DNA from: Lentzea tibetensis
GTDB lineage: Bacteria > Actinomycetota > Actinomycetes > Mycobacteriales > Pseudonocardiaceae
NCBI RefSeq assembly: GCF_007845675.1
Contig: NZ_VOBR01000013.1
Span: 124,001-188,000, forward strand
Length of the DNA stretch: 64,000 nt
Reading direction: 5' to 3'
The position numbers were made by a program, and so were the translations under genes. Below the pieces are notes generated by a model. It was not told where the DNA came from and did no database searches. It saw nothing but the letters and a program-made list of their open reading frames with translations. Every line of letters begins with the position of its first letter. Within the stretch, counting starts at the first letter, position 1. This document shows positions 29,537 through 38,487 of this stretch, in pieces.

Positions 29537-30586
29537 GTGACCGTTTTCAGCTGGCATGAACATTCGTCCGCTTCTCTGCGTTGCTTGGTGGACGACGAGG
29601 TCGATGTCGTGCGCGACTGGCGGGTGGCCGTCGTGTACGGCGGGGTGTCCGCCGAGGACAGCCTTTACATGGCGAGCAAACCGAAATCCGAGTGGTCGGT
29701 GCACGACGTCGTGGGTGGACTTTCCGGAGTCACCGCCGAGGCCGTGTGGCTGGACCCCACGCGCCCCGACTTCGTCGATCGGGTCCGTCGCTTCGACGCC
29801 GCTTTCCTCAACGTTCACGGCGAGTTCGGCGAGGACGGCAACCTGCAGGGACTGCTGGCGTACCTCGGCGTCCCGTACACGGGCAGCGGTGTGCTGACGA
29901 GCGCCGTGGGTGCGGACAAGCGGGTCACCAAACTGGTGCTGAGCAGCAGCGGGGTCGCGGCGCCCGCCCACCGCCGCGTGCGGCCGGGCGACGTGGCCGG
30001 CGTCAGCGCGCCGGTCATGGTGAAGGCCGTGAACGGCGGCAGCAGCGTCGGGATGGAGCTCGTCGTCGACACCGCGGACGTCGCGGGCGTGGTGGACCGC
30101 CTGCACGGCGGCGGATTCACCGATCTCATCGTCGAGTCGTTCGTCGAAGGGGTGCCGGTCACCGTTCCCGCACTCAAAATCGGCGGCGACGTGGTGCTGC
30201 TCCCTCCGGTGCTCTGCATCTCCGAACGCGAGTACTACGACGAGTACAGCAAGCTCTGTGGAGAAGAGGCCGGATCGGTGCGGTACGACACCGTCACCGA
30301 TGTGGCGGACCCGCGGCTGCGCGTCCTGCACGACGCGACGCGCGCGGTGCTCGATGAGATCGATTTCGAAGGCGCGATCCGGGTCGATTTCGTGCTCAGC
30401 GAGAACGGCGAACCGGTTCTTCTCGAATTGAACACACTTCCGGGCGTGCAGCGCGGCAGCAATCTCGTGTTGTCCGCCGAGGCCGCGGGAATCAGCTACG
30501 AATCGCTGCTCGCCGTCGTGCTGGCCAGCTCCGCGAACGGGACCAAGCTCGTTCCGTGGCTGAGGAAGAGTCTCGTCGCGAAATGA
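29537..30586 (+). CDS. D-Ala-D-Ala ligase-like ATP-grasp enzyme
   Basis: The 349 residues have the Ddl layout: YGGVSAED near residue 35, NVHGEFGEDGNLQGLL with PYTGSGVLTSA, DKRVTK, the ATP-grasp lysine and Ser-loop (VMVKAVNGGSSVGME), an omega-loop-like EYYDEYSKL, and the metal-binding ELNTLPG (NTLPG from 299). It diverges from housekeeping Ddl (an extra 25-residue N-terminus, ALKIGGDVV in place of the usual strand, VQRGS in place of the usual PGFTxxS). It is therefore more likely a ligase in a special pathway than the wall enzyme. It is the first gene of a four-gene operon with a divergent VanX-like dipeptidase. The substrates cannot be read from sequence. Confidence 0.85.
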   Translation: MTVFSWHEHSSASLRCLVDDEVDVVRDWRVAVVYGGVSAEDSLYMASKPKSEWSVHDVVGGLSGVTAEAVWLDPTRPDFVDRVRRFDAAFLNVHGEFGEDGNLQGLLAYLGVPYTGSGVLTSAVGADKRVTKLVLSSSGVAAPAHRRVRPGDVAGVSAPVMVKAVNGGSSVGMELVVDTADVAGVVDRLHGGGFTDLIVESFVEGVPVTVPALKIGGDVVLLPPVLCISEREYYDEYSKLCGEEAGSVRYDTVTDVADPRLRVLHDATRAVLDEIDFEGAIRVDFVLSENGEPVLLELNTLPGVQRGSNLVLSAEAAGISYESLLAVVLASSANGTKLVPWLRKSLVAK

Positions 30587-31803
30587 ATGTGAAGGAAACG
30601 GGAGCGATCAGCACCGCGGACCGCGTGGTGCGTCGCGTGCCGCGGTTGTCGGGGCTCAGCCCGGCGACCGCGGCGTCCAACGTCGTCGGCATGACCAGCT
30701 ACCTGGCACTCAGCGTGTGGGTGCTGCAGACGTCGCACTCCTACTTCCTGTCCGCGGCGGTGTTCGGCTGCCAGTGGGTCGTGCCGCTGCTCTGGCCGCC
30801 CGCGATCGCCCGCCTGACCGCCCGCGGTTGGGCGGGCGCCGTCGCGGCCCGGTCAGAGTGGTGCGCCGCCGCGCTCTCGCTCGTGCTGGCCGGCGTCGTC
30901 CACACGGGCTCGGTGACCGCGGTGCTGGTGCTGGTCATGGCCCGCGGCCTGTGCGACTCGGTGACGAGGGCATCGGCGGCGCTCGTCGTGAAGGTCGCCG
31001 CGGAGTCGCCCGCCGAGGTCGAACGCGTGGTGTCGCGGATCGAGCTGTGGCGGATCGTCGGCACGTCCTCGGCGGGTGTGTTGTTCGCGGTGTTCGCCGA
31101 GACGGTGTCGGTGTCGGTGCTGCTGGTCGCCGCCGGTCTCGTGCTGTGCGCGACCGGGCTGGTCTACCGCGTCGTGGCGCCCGCGGGCACCGCACCGAGG
31201 CCGGAGGAACCGGCGGCGGGCTCGATCCTGGCCGGGCTGCGGGAGCAGCCGCTGGTGCGGGCGTGGCTGTGGCAGCTGGGCCTGGTCGCGGCGTTCCAGG
31301 GGCTGCACAACGCGATCCGCGTCGCGTACCCCGAGCAGCAGCTCGGGGCGGGCGTCGCGGGCGTCGGGGTGGTCAGCGCGGTCAGCACGCTGGGCGTCGT
31401 GGCAGGCGGGTGGCTCGCGAGCCGGGAGAACGTGACCCGGCTGCTCGCGCGGGTGCCCGAGTGGGCGCTGGTGCTCGCGGTCGCGACGACCGCGGCGGCC
31501 GCGGTGCTGATCCCGGCGCCGGTGCCGAGCTACGCGGCGTACTTCGTGTTCATGGTGCTGTTCGAGTTCGCGTTCATGAGGTTCAACCTCGCCGTCGTGA
31601 CGTCGACCGACGTGCGGCACGCGCCCGCGGTGCTGAGCCTGCGGGCGACGCTGCTGTCCGGCAGCACGCTCGCGGGTCTCGTGCTCACGTCGGGGCTGCT
31701 GTCGGTCATGTCCGTGGCGGCGAGCACCGCGGTGGCGGGTGCCCTGCTGGCGATCCTGTCCGGGTGGCGGCACGTCCGCGCACGGGCCGACCGGAAGATG
31801 TGA
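30583..31803 (+). CDS. MFS transporter, probable exporter
   Basis: The 406-residue protein has about twelve hydrophobic segments and resembles the enterobactin-exporter/MFS_3-like efflux group (SPATAASNVVGMTSYLALS at the start, PSYAAYFVFMVLFEFAFMRF late). Its ATG overlaps the ligase stop (ATGA). A GTG at 30556 would add nine residues and cannot be excluded. Sandwiched between two ATP-grasp ligases, it probably exports their product. The cargo is unknown. Confidence 0.85.
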   Translation: MNVKETGAISTADRVVRRVPRLSGLSPATAASNVVGMTSYLALSVWVLQTSHSYFLSAAVFGCQWVVPLLWPPAIARLTARGWAGAVAARSEWCAAALSLVLAGVVHTGSVTAVLVLVMARGLCDSVTRASAALVVKVAAESPAEVERVVSRIELWRIVGTSSAGVLFAVFAETVSVSVLLVAAGLVLCATGLVYRVVAPAGTAPRPEEPAAGSILAGLREQPLVRAWLWQLGLVAAFQGLHNAIRVAYPEQQLGAGVAGVGVVSAVSTLGVVAGGWLASRENVTRLLARVPEWALVLAVATTAAAAVLIPAPVPSYAAYFVFMVLFEFAFMRFNLAVVTSTDVRHAPAVLSLRATLLSGSTLAGLVLTSGLLSVMSVAASTAVAGALLAILSGWRHVRARADRKM

Positions 31804-31812
31804 GAGGCAACA

Positions 31813-33081
31813 GTGCTCTACCAGGGATACAACGAGCGAGCGGTCGCGGTGGTCGACGCGCTGTCGTCGGGACACCTCTACGGCCCGGCTTTCCGTGCGC
31901 GTGGCGTCCGGGTGGTCCACGTCCGCAACCACGAGGCCAACTGCGGGCCGCAGGTCGGGACGTTCCACGGCGGCGACTTCGTGGCCGCCCTCGACTACCG
32001 GGGTGACGTGGCGGCCACCGCCGCCGAGCTGGCGGAGCTCGGCGTGCGGCACGTGCTGGCCGGGACCGAGAGCGGTGGTGACGTCGCCGACCTCCTGGCC
32101 GTCCGGCTCGGGCTCGCGACCGCCAACCAGGACGGCTTCGCGTCGGCTCGCCGGGACAAGCGCGTCATGCACCAGGCCGTGCACCAGGCGGGCGTGCCCG
32201 TGCCGTGGCAGCGTCACCTCGGGCCGGACGGCGGGGTCGTCTGGGAGACCGGCGGCCCGCTGCCCGGTCGCGTGGTGGTGAAACCACCCGCGAGCACGGG
32301 GACCGACGGCGTGCTGGTGTGCTCGGGTGACGCGGAGACCGATGCCGCGGTGCGCGACGTGCTGCGCGCCAGCAACGCGTACGGGCAGCGCAACGACGGC
32401 GCCGTGGTGCAGGAGTACCTCACCGGGACCGAGTACATGGTGAACACCGTGACCGTGGCCGGGCGGCACGCGGTCGTCGAGGTGTGGCGGTCCGACAAGA
32501 AGGTGGTCGACGGCAGGCCGATCTACGATCGCCAGGTGCTCGAGAGCCCGGACGACCCGGCGGCCGTGCGGATCATCGGCTACGTCAGCCGGGTGCTCGA
32601 CGCGCTGGGCGTCCGCTGGGGCGCCGCGCACACCGAGCTGATCGACGGTGCCGCCGGACCGCTGCTGCTCGAGACCGGCACCCGGCTGCCCGGTGGCAGC
32701 GATCCGTCGCTCGCACTGGCCGCGCTCGGCACCAGCCACGTCGACGAGGTCGTCGAGTCGTACCTCGCGCCGGACACCGTCGCCGCGCGAGGTCCCGTTC
32801 GCCCGCTGCGCAAACGCGCGTGGGGCGTCAGCCTGATCTCGCCGGTCACCGGGAACCTCCGCAGGCCGGTGGACCTGCGACCGATCCGCGCGCTGCCGTC
32901 GTTCCACGGGATGCGCGTCGCGCTGGGTGCCGGGCAACGGCTGACCCGCACCGTCGACATGTTCACCAAGCCCGGCGGGCTCTACCTGTGCCACGAGGAC
33001 GAGCGTCAGCTGAGCGAGGACTACGCCGCCGTCCGGGAATGGGAGCGCGTCGAGCTGCCGGGGGCCGTCGATGCGGCCTGA
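31813..33081 (+). CDS. ATP-grasp ligase, amino-acid ligase (BacD-like) type
   Basis: The 422 residues form an ATP-grasp enzyme of the carbamoyl-phosphate-synthase/biotin-carboxylase-like group. The N-terminus (GYNERAVAVVDALSSGHLY) is a Rossmann-like pre-ATP domain; VVVKPPASTGTDGV is the nucleotide loop; QEYLTGTEYMVNTV and HTELIDGAAGPLLLETGTRLPGG hold the metal and substrate. These are features of L-amino-acid ligases that form dipeptides through acyl-phosphates. GAGAGG precedes GTG 31813, nine bases after the exporter stop. Together with the Ddl-like enzyme it gives the operon two peptide-bond-forming enzymes. Confidence 0.87.
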   Translation: MLYQGYNERAVAVVDALSSGHLYGPAFRARGVRVVHVRNHEANCGPQVGTFHGGDFVAALDYRGDVAATAAELAELGVRHVLAGTESGGDVADLLAVRLGLATANQDGFASARRDKRVMHQAVHQAGVPVPWQRHLGPDGGVVWETGGPLPGRVVVKPPASTGTDGVLVCSGDAETDAAVRDVLRASNAYGQRNDGAVVQEYLTGTEYMVNTVTVAGRHAVVEVWRSDKKVVDGRPIYDRQVLESPDDPAAVRIIGYVSRVLDALGVRWGAAHTELIDGAAGPLLLETGTRLPGGSDPSLALAALGTSHVDEVVESYLAPDTVAARGPVRPLRKRAWGVSLISPVTGNLRRPVDLRPIRALPSFHGMRVALGAGQRLTRTVDMFTKPGGLYLCHEDERQLSEDYAAVREWERVELPGAVDAA

Positions 33082-33619
33082 CGAGTCCTGCGTGCTCGAC
33101 GTGGTCCGGTACCCGCAGCGCTTCGCGCCGGACGAGTGGCCCGCGGGTGCGGTGCTGGCCGGTGAGGGTGCGCAGCACTGGAGCGACCGCGCCTGCGGCC
33201 TCGCCTGCCTGCGGATGGTCTTCGACCACTTCGGGCTGCCGGTGCCGTCGCAGTGGGAGCTGCTGGTGGAGGCGCTCGAGCTGGACGCCTACACCCCGCG
33301 CGGCTGGAAGCACCAGGGGCTGGCCGACCTCGCGGTGCGGCGCGGCCTGGTCGCGGTTCCGCTGGCCATCGGCGGTGTCGACGAGCTGCACGCGCTGTTG
33401 CGGGGCGGCGGACCGGTCATCGTCTCGGTGACCCACGAGCTGCCGGTGGACGGCCGTCGTGGTGGCCACCTCGTCGTCGTGGCCGGGGTGCGGATCCCGG
33501 AGCACGAGGTCGTGTTCCGGGATCCGTCCCGATGGGGCGGTGAGAACTCGGTCGTCCCGGCGGAGCGCTTCGTGCAGAGCTTCTCCGGGCGCGGTATCGC
33601 GTTCTCCAGAGCGACCTGA
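33071..33619 (+). CDS. C39-like papain-fold cysteine peptidase
   Basis: The 182-residue protein matches the peptidase C39-like pattern: DRACGLACLRMVFDHFG with the nucleophile Cys42, GGHLVVVAGV with His133, and FRDPSRWG with Asp151. No signal peptide, membrane segment or ABC domain is attached, so it acts as a free cytoplasmic enzyme. It overlaps the ATP-grasp gene by 11 bases. In such a setting it might trim a leader, release or cyclise a product, or act as an acyltransferase as in butirosin biosynthesis; all are inference. Confidence 0.8.
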   Translation: MRPDESCVLDVVRYPQRFAPDEWPAGAVLAGEGAQHWSDRACGLACLRMVFDHFGLPVPSQWELLVEALELDAYTPRGWKHQGLADLAVRRGLVAVPLAIGGVDELHALLRGGGPVIVSVTHELPVDGRRGGHLVVVAGVRIPEHEVVFRDPSRWGGENSVVPAERFVQSFSGRGIAFSRAT

Positions 33620-34558
<939 letters not shown>

Positions 34559-34690
34559 TCAACTCCTGCAGGGATAGGGATGAGCCACTGATCAACATGC
34601 TCCTGAACGAATGGGTATCGCTAGGTGCTTTCGGCGGGAACTAGGGGTTTCGGATTAGTCCAATTCGTGGGTCATCGGGAGAATGAGCAG

Positions 34691-36169
34691 GTGGGAGACG
34701 TCACGAGTGTGCTGGGGATCGGCGCGGCTGTGTTGCTGATCTCGGTTCTCGCCGTGCGCGTGTCCATCCGGCTCGGCCTGCCGTCGCTCCTGCTGTACCT
34801 CGGCATCGGCGTGGTGCTCGGCGAGTCGGTGCTCGGCATCGACTTCGAGGACGCCGACCTGACCAGGTCGCTCGGCATCGCGGCGCTCGTGCTGATCCTC
34901 ACCGAGGGCGGTCTGACCACGCGCTGGCAGGCGGTGAGGTCGTCCTTCTGGCTCGGCGTCTCGCTGTCCACGGTGGCCGTCGCGGTGAGCGTCGCGATCA
35001 CCGGGACCGCGCTGCACTACCTGCTCGGACTCGACTGGCGGGTCGCGCTGCTGTGGGGCGCGGTGCTGTCGTCAACCGACGCCGCCGCCGTGTTCAGCGT
35101 GCTGCGGACGCTGGGGGTCGGGAAGCGGTTGACCGGCGCGCTGGAGCTCGAGTCCGGCCTCAACGACGCACCCGTCTACCTCGCGGTCGTGCTGCTCGCC
35201 TCCACCGAGCCGATCTCCTGGACCGCCCCGTTCCTGATGATCTACGAGCTCGCCGCCGGTGGCGCGGTCGGCGTGCTGCTCGGCTGGCTCGGCGGAGTCG
35301 CGCTGCGCCGGGCCGCACTGCCCGCGACCGGCCTCTACCCGCTCGCCACCGTCTCCGTGTGCGTTCTCGCCTACACCGCGGGCGACCTCGCCCACGCGTC
35401 CGGTTTCCTCGCCACCTACGCCGCCGCGCTCGTGCTCGGCAACGCCCGGCTGCCGCACCGCGCCGACACGCTCTCGTTCGCCGAGGGACTCGGCTGGCTC
35501 GCCCAGATCGGCCTGTTCGTCCTGCTCGGCCTCTACGCCTCGCCGTCGCGCCTGCTCGGCGCCGCCGTCGCCGCGATGGTCGCCGGCGCGGTGCTGCTGC
35601 TGGTCGCCCGGCCGGTGTCGGTGCTGCTTGCCGCGTTGCCGTTCAAGGTCCCGTGGCGCGAGCAGGTGTTCCTCTCCTGGTCCGGGCTGCGCGGCGCGGT
35701 GCCGATCGTGTTCGCGCTGATCCCGTTGATCCAGGGCCTGCCGGGCGCGCAGGACCTGGTGGACGCGGTGTTCGTGCTGGTCATCGTGCTGACGCTGGTG
35801 CAGGGCAGCACGCTGCCGTGGCTGGCGCGCTGGCTCGGCCTGGTGAGATCCGGCGAGGCGACCGAGGTGCAGGTCGACGCGGCGCCGCTGGACGAGCTCG
35901 CGGCCGAGCTGCTCCAGGTGCGCATCCAGCCCGGTTCGAAACTGCACGGCGTGTACATGACCGAGCTGCGGCTGCCGGTGGGGGCGACGGTCAGCCTGAT
36001 CGTGCGGGCCGGAAAGGGGTTCACACCGCAGCCGACGACCCGGCTCCAGGAGCACGACCAACTGCTCGTCGTCACCACGGAAGAGGTCCGCACTGCAACA
36101 GAACGGCGCATCAGAGCCGTTGATAGAGCAGGAAGGTACGCACGCTGGGTGGGTGAGACGGGGGAGTGA
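34691..36169 (+). CDS. CPA1-type K+(Na+)/H+ antiporter with C-terminal TrkA-C domain
   Basis: The 492-residue protein has about twelve membrane helices, including GLPSLLLYLGIGVVLGE, LSSTDAAAVFSVLRTLG and LESGLNDAPVYLAVVL with the ion-binding Asp. The C-terminal 85 residues form a TrkA-C (RCK-C) ligand domain (LQVRIQPGSKLHGVYMTELRLP and on). This resembles CvrA/NhaP2 potassium/proton antiporters for volume and pH control. GTG 34691 is chosen because GGGAG lies upstream; a further 22 residues in frame upstream look non-coding. Confidence 0.9.
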   Translation: MGDVTSVLGIGAAVLLISVLAVRVSIRLGLPSLLLYLGIGVVLGESVLGIDFEDADLTRSLGIAALVLILTEGGLTTRWQAVRSSFWLGVSLSTVAVAVSVAITGTALHYLLGLDWRVALLWGAVLSSTDAAAVFSVLRTLGVGKRLTGALELESGLNDAPVYLAVVLLASTEPISWTAPFLMIYELAAGGAVGVLLGWLGGVALRRAALPATGLYPLATVSVCVLAYTAGDLAHASGFLATYAAALVLGNARLPHRADTLSFAEGLGWLAQIGLFVLLGLYASPSRLLGAAVAAMVAGAVLLLVARPVSVLLAALPFKVPWREQVFLSWSGLRGAVPIVFALIPLIQGLPGAQDLVDAVFVLVIVLTLVQGSTLPWLARWLGLVRSGEATEVQVDAAPLDELAAELLQVRIQPGSKLHGVYMTELRLPVGATVSLIVRAGKGFTPQPTTRLQEHDQLLVVTTEEVRTATERRIRAVDRAGRYARWVGETGE

Positions 36170-36175
36170 TCGCGC

Positions 36176-36541
36176 ATGGGAGTCGTCATCGGGATCTGGG
36201 CGGCCACGAGTCTCGCGATCATCCTGCTCGGCGTCGCCCGCGCCAGGCGCAACGGCCGGATCGACGCGTTCGGCATGACCGTCGAGGGCACGGTCGTGGA
36301 CAACAAGCAGGGGAAGTACCCGGTGGTCCGCTACCGGGTCGGTGACGAGAAGTTCACGAAGGTCGGCCGCGCGCAGGACCCGCTCGAGATGGGCTCGAAG
36401 GTCGAGGTCCGCTACGACCCGACCCGGCCGTCCGTCGCGGACGTCGACGAGCCGGTGTCCGCCAAGGGCTACATCTGGGTGGGCGCGCTGTCGATCGCGG
36501 TGCTGGTCGCGATGTTCGTGCTGTCCCGTCTCGCGATGTGA
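36176..36541 (+). CDS. DUF3592-family membrane protein
   Basis: The 121-residue protein has a membrane segment at each end (about 3-20 and 98-117) and a middle beta-rich part with EGTVVDNKQGKYPVVRYRVG and VEVRYDPTRPS, the DUF3592 pattern. Function unknown. It starts 6 bases after the antiporter stop and is probably cotranscribed. It is a paralogue of the next gene. Confidence 0.85.
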   Translation: MGVVIGIWAATSLAIILLGVARARRNGRIDAFGMTVEGTVVDNKQGKYPVVRYRVGDEKFTKVGRAQDPLEMGSKVEVRYDPTRPSVADVDEPVSAKGYIWVGALSIAVLVAMFVLSRLAM

Positions 36542-36562
36542 TCGGCCGCCTATCGTGCGCGC

Positions 36563-36946
36563 ATGGTTCTCTGGTTGTGGGGGCTCGCCAGCGTCGGGCT
36601 GATCGCGTACGGGGTGCATCTCCGCGTTCGGAGCGCACGCATCGCGGCCCTGCGGACGTCCGTGCAGGGCACGATCGTCGACAGCAAGTGGAACAACACC
36701 GAAGAGCCGCGCCGGTACTTCCCGGTGGTGCGCTACAAGGTCGGCAGGCGCTCGTTCACCACGGTCGGGAAGGTGCACGCCTCGCGCAAGCACGAGGTCG
36801 GCACCGCGGTCGAGGTGCGCTACGACCCGGCTGATCCGGCCGCCGGCGACGTCGACGGTGCGCGCATGGGGACCAGGTTCATCGTGTGGGGCGTGGCGTC
36901 GTCCGCCGTGCTGGGAGGCATGCTCCTGCTCAGTCTCACGATGTGA
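36563..36946 (+). CDS. DUF3592-family membrane protein, paralogue
   Basis: The 127-residue product repeats the plan of its neighbour: a membrane segment, then QGTIVDSKWNNTEEPRRYFP with VVRYKVGRRSFTTVGK and VEVRYDPADP, then a C-terminal membrane segment. TATCGT lies 6 bases before the ATG, so it probably has its own leaderless promoter. Function unknown. The pair looks like a local duplication. Confidence 0.85.
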   Translation: MVLWLWGLASVGLIAYGVHLRVRSARIAALRTSVQGTIVDSKWNNTEEPRRYFPVVRYKVGRRSFTTVGKVHASRKHEVGTAVEVRYDPADPAAGDVDGARMGTRFIVWGVASSAVLGGMLLLSLTM

Positions 36947-36977
36947 TCGGGTGTCGACGGGGCGTGGGCGCTTCCGC

Positions 36978-37133
36978 TAACTTCGAACACGAGGTCATGA
37001 GTGCCAGCGCGAAGCCCAGGCTTGCTGGCCGGCAACCCTCCTACCGCGGTGGGGTGCCCCTGGTGAGGACCTGGTCCGGTGCGTGGTGCACCGGGCAAGC
37101 GCGGGCCCTCCGACGGGTCCCTGGCCCGAGGAG
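36978..37133 (+). promoter_or_regulatory. SAM-IV riboswitch with promoter
   Basis: TAACTT at 36978-36983 is the probable -10 box. The leader from about 36990 carries the SAM-IV pattern of actinobacteria: GGTCATGAGTGCCAGCG, the CCCAGGCTTGCTGG hairpin, CCGGCAACCCTCC, CCGCGGTGGGGTGCC, and the closing GAGGACC that pairs with GGTC. A CCGGTGCGTGGTGCACCGG hairpin follows at 37077-37095. CCCTCC at 37106-37111 can pair with the GAGGAG ribosome-binding site (37128-37133), so SAM probably shuts translation. The match is from memory of the family and was not computed. Confidence 0.85.
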
Positions 37134-37141
37134 CCTCCACC

Positions 37142-38464
37142 ATGACGCTCGCACTGCCCAAGGTCACCGTTCCCGCCGTCGTCGGTGCCGACCTGCGCGT
37201 GCCGCTGGTCACCGGTGAGCGGGTCACCTACGCCAACCTCGACCACGCGGCGAGCGCGCCGTGTCTCGAGCAGGTGCGCGACGCCGTCGACGAGCTGCTG
37301 CCCTGGTACGCCAGCGTGCACCGCGGCGCCGGGTTCGCCTCCCAGGTCTCCACGCGCGTCTACGAGCAGGCCCGCGACAAGGTGCGCCGCTTCGTCGGCG
37401 CCCGCCCGTCCGACACCGTCGTCTTCACCCGCAACACCACCGACGCGCTGAACCTGCTGGCCCGCAGCGTGCCCAAGGGCACCGCGGTCGTGCTGTTCGA
37501 CTCCGAGCACCACGCCGCACTGCTGCCGTGGCGCGGCCGCCACGTCCAGCGACTCGTCACCCCGACTTCGTCCGACGCGGCTGTCGTCGCGCTGGACCGG
37601 GCCCTCGCCGCCGCTCCGGTCGGCCCGCGGCTCGTGATCGTCACCGGAGCATCCAACGTCACCGGCGAACTGTGGCCGGTAGCCGAGTTCGCGCGCGTCG
37701 CCCGCAGGCACGGAGCCCGCATCGCGCTGGACGCCGCGCAGCTCGCCCCGCACCGCGCGTTCTCCGTGCGCGAGCTGGACGTCGACTACGTGGCGTTCTC
37801 CGGGCACAAGATCTACGCGCCGTTCGGCGCCGGTGTGCTGGTCGGCCGCGCGGACTGGCTGCAGGCCGCCGAGCCGTACCTGGTCGGTGGCGGTGCCACC
37901 GCCAAGGTGACCGACCACGGCGACCGGCTCGGCGTCGCCTGGTCCGCGGTGCCCGAGCGGCACGAGGCGGGCAGCCCGAACGTCGTCGGCGTGCACGCGC
38001 TCGGTGTCGCCTGCGACGTGCTGTCGCGGCACTGGGAGCAGACCGTCGCGCACGAGGAGGCGCTGCTCGCGCGGCTGCGCTCCGGGCTGGAGTCGATTCC
38101 GGGGCTGCGCTCGTTGTCGCTGTTCACCGACTCGTCGCGGGTCGGCGTCGTGAGCTTCACGCTGGCCGGGCTGGACGCCGGGTTCATCGCGGCCGCGTTG
38201 TCCGCCGAGTACGGCATCGGCGTGCGGGACGGCGCGTTCTGCGCCCACGTGGCCGTGTCCCGCCTCGCCGCCCGCACCGGCGCGCACGAGCAGCGCGCAC
38301 TGCGGGCCAGCATCGGCCTCGGCACGACCGCCGAGCACGTCGACCGTCTGGTCGCCGCGCTGCGCACTCTGGTGACCGACGGACCCCGCTGGAACTACGT
38401 CGAGCGCGACGGCCGCTGGGTGGCCGAGGACGACAGCCGAACCCTGCCGCCGTTCCTCGCGTAG
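37142..38464 (+). CDS. Class V aminotransferase, cysteine-desulfurase-like
   Basis: The 440-residue PLP enzyme has the cysteine desulfurase/selenocysteine lyase layout: ANLDHAASAPCLEQVRDAV at the start, TRNTTDALNLLA, ALDAAQLAPHR, and the PLP lysine Lys223 in FSGHKIYAPFGAG. A C-terminal extension with RWNYVERDGRWV is typical of an actinobacterial subgroup. Control by a SAM riboswitch implies a place in sulfur amino-acid supply, such as mobilising sulfur from cysteine or a related thiol; the substrate is unproven. Confidence 0.88.
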   Translation: MTLALPKVTVPAVVGADLRVPLVTGERVTYANLDHAASAPCLEQVRDAVDELLPWYASVHRGAGFASQVSTRVYEQARDKVRRFVGARPSDTVVFTRNTTDALNLLARSVPKGTAVVLFDSEHHAALLPWRGRHVQRLVTPTSSDAAVVALDRALAAAPVGPRLVIVTGASNVTGELWPVAEFARVARRHGARIALDAAQLAPHRAFSVRELDVDYVAFSGHKIYAPFGAGVLVGRADWLQAAEPYLVGGGATAKVTDHGDRLGVAWSAVPERHEAGSPNVVGVHALGVACDVLSRHWEQTVAHEEALLARLRSGLESIPGLRSLSLFTDSSRVGVVSFTLAGLDAGFIAAALSAEYGIGVRDGAFCAHVAVSRLAARTGAHEQRALRASIGLGTTAEHVDRLVAALRTLVTDGPRWNYVERDGRWVAEDDSRTLPPFLA

Positions 38465-38487
38465 AACAGTTCGTGGACAATGACCTG

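Noticed and set aside
28639-30586. Complete vancomycin-resistance operon (vanHAX)
   Set aside because: No VanH dehydrogenase or VanRS pair is present. The VanX-like gene is divergent rather than co-operonic, and the ligase is not clearly a D-Ala-D-Lac type.
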